Shown here in pieces: positions 63,826-64,000 of a stretch of DNA of 64,000 bases. Under the pieces are notes generated by a model that was not told where the DNA came from, searched no databases, and worked only from the letters and a program-made list of their open reading frames with translations. Numbering within the stretch: the stretch's first letter is position 1; each line of letters starts with the position of its first letter. A program made the position numbers and the translations under genes. Source of the stretch: Nitrosococcus halophilus Nc 4 (lineage in GTDB: Bacteria > Pseudomonadota > Gammaproteobacteria > Nitrosococcales > Nitrosococcaceae); NCBI RefSeq assembly GCF_000024725.1, contig NC_013960.1, forward strand, positions 3,334,001-3,398,000, in the 5' to 3' direction.

Positions 63826-64000
63826 GAGTGATTATGCGCTATATTTATATTATGTATGTATAGATTTCTCAAGGAGATAGCCATGAACTGTCCCCGATGC
63901 CGTGGTACTCATATTGTCAAAAATGGGAGTAATGGGGTCGGGACACCCAAATTTTTATGCAAAGTCTGCGGTCGGCAATTCGTGGAGGACCCCAAGAATT
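63826..64000 (+). mobile_element. IS1-family element, left part (runs off the right edge)
   Basis: The IS begins around 63826-63832 (GAGTGATTATGCGC...) just where the GDSL gene is broken. It has a coding start at 63883 and leaves the window. The exact terminal repeat cannot be confirmed without the other end. Confidence 0.65.
63883..64000 (+). CDS. IS1-family transposase InsA-like N-terminus (partial)
   Basis: The first 39 residues are MNCPRCRGTHIVKNGSNGVG and TPKFLCKVCGRQFVEDPKN. The two CxxC pairs (CPRC and CKVC) form the zinc finger of IS1-family transposases, which binds the terminal repeats. AAGGAG is seven to eight bases upstream of the ATG. The rest lies beyond the window. Confidence 0.88.
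   Translation, partial: MNCPRCRGTHIVKNGSNGVGTPKFLCKVCGRQFVEDPKN

Overview
The window looks like the chromosome of a gammaproteobacterium, probably a purple-sulfur-bacteria relative (Chromatiales). Nitrosococcus is my best guess, from the mix of an Amt transporter, an XrtA/PEP-CTERM exopolysaccharide system and the style of the housekeeping genes; this is inference, not a database match. GC content is moderate in genes and low between them, and the spaces between genes are full of decayed transposons and small dispersed repeats.

The main theme is an XrtA (exosortase A) / PEP-CTERM extracellular-polysaccharide system split over several loci. Left (1-5459, minus): the start of a polysaccharide deacetylase, an outer-membrane beta-barrel with a glycine minisatellite, a tyrosine autokinase, a Wzz-like chain-length protein and a Wza-like export lipoprotein. 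Next (7281-11581, plus): the TPR lipoprotein PrsT and a PEP-CTERM target protein with a sigma-54 promoter. At 23-25 kb: two exosortase-associated acyltransferases, one with a sigma-54 promoter. At 28.6-33.4 kb (minus): sugar transferase, PrsK kinase and PrsR sigma-54 activator in one operon. At 48.5-51.2 kb: UDP-glucose dehydrogenase and the XrtA-associated ATPase. At 55-64 kb: a second sugar transferase, two secreted FN3/H-lectin-like proteins, a polysaccharide-lyase-like protein, a DUF4185-like protein and a truncated GDSL hydrolase. The first lectin-like gene carries a clear c-di-GMP-I riboswitch; the second has a sigma-54 promoter candidate. Together these suggest matrix synthesis, export, sorting and binding controlled by PrsK/PrsR/RpoN and by c-di-GMP. 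Exosortase itself is not in the window.

Between these lie a glycosyltransferase/acyltransferase operon (11.9-14.8 kb), an RND efflux pair (16.2-20.4 kb), a ThiF-nitroreductase fusion (20.4-22.5 kb), a cassette-like region alternating a coiled-coil gene with two toxin-antitoxin modules (25.6-28.5 kb), tRNA-Arg, a cytochrome c, an SH3 protein, ilvD, rep, comM, ubiK, a porin-amt pair, argA, gatB, a HAD phosphatase and two copies of rppH in an inverted duplication.

Mobile remains include ISL3, RAYT (Y1) with a 90-bp MITE inside it, IS200/IS605 TnpB (three, at least two lacking the first RuvC aspartate region), IS630, IS5 and the start of an IS1-family element at the right edge. Most are broken.
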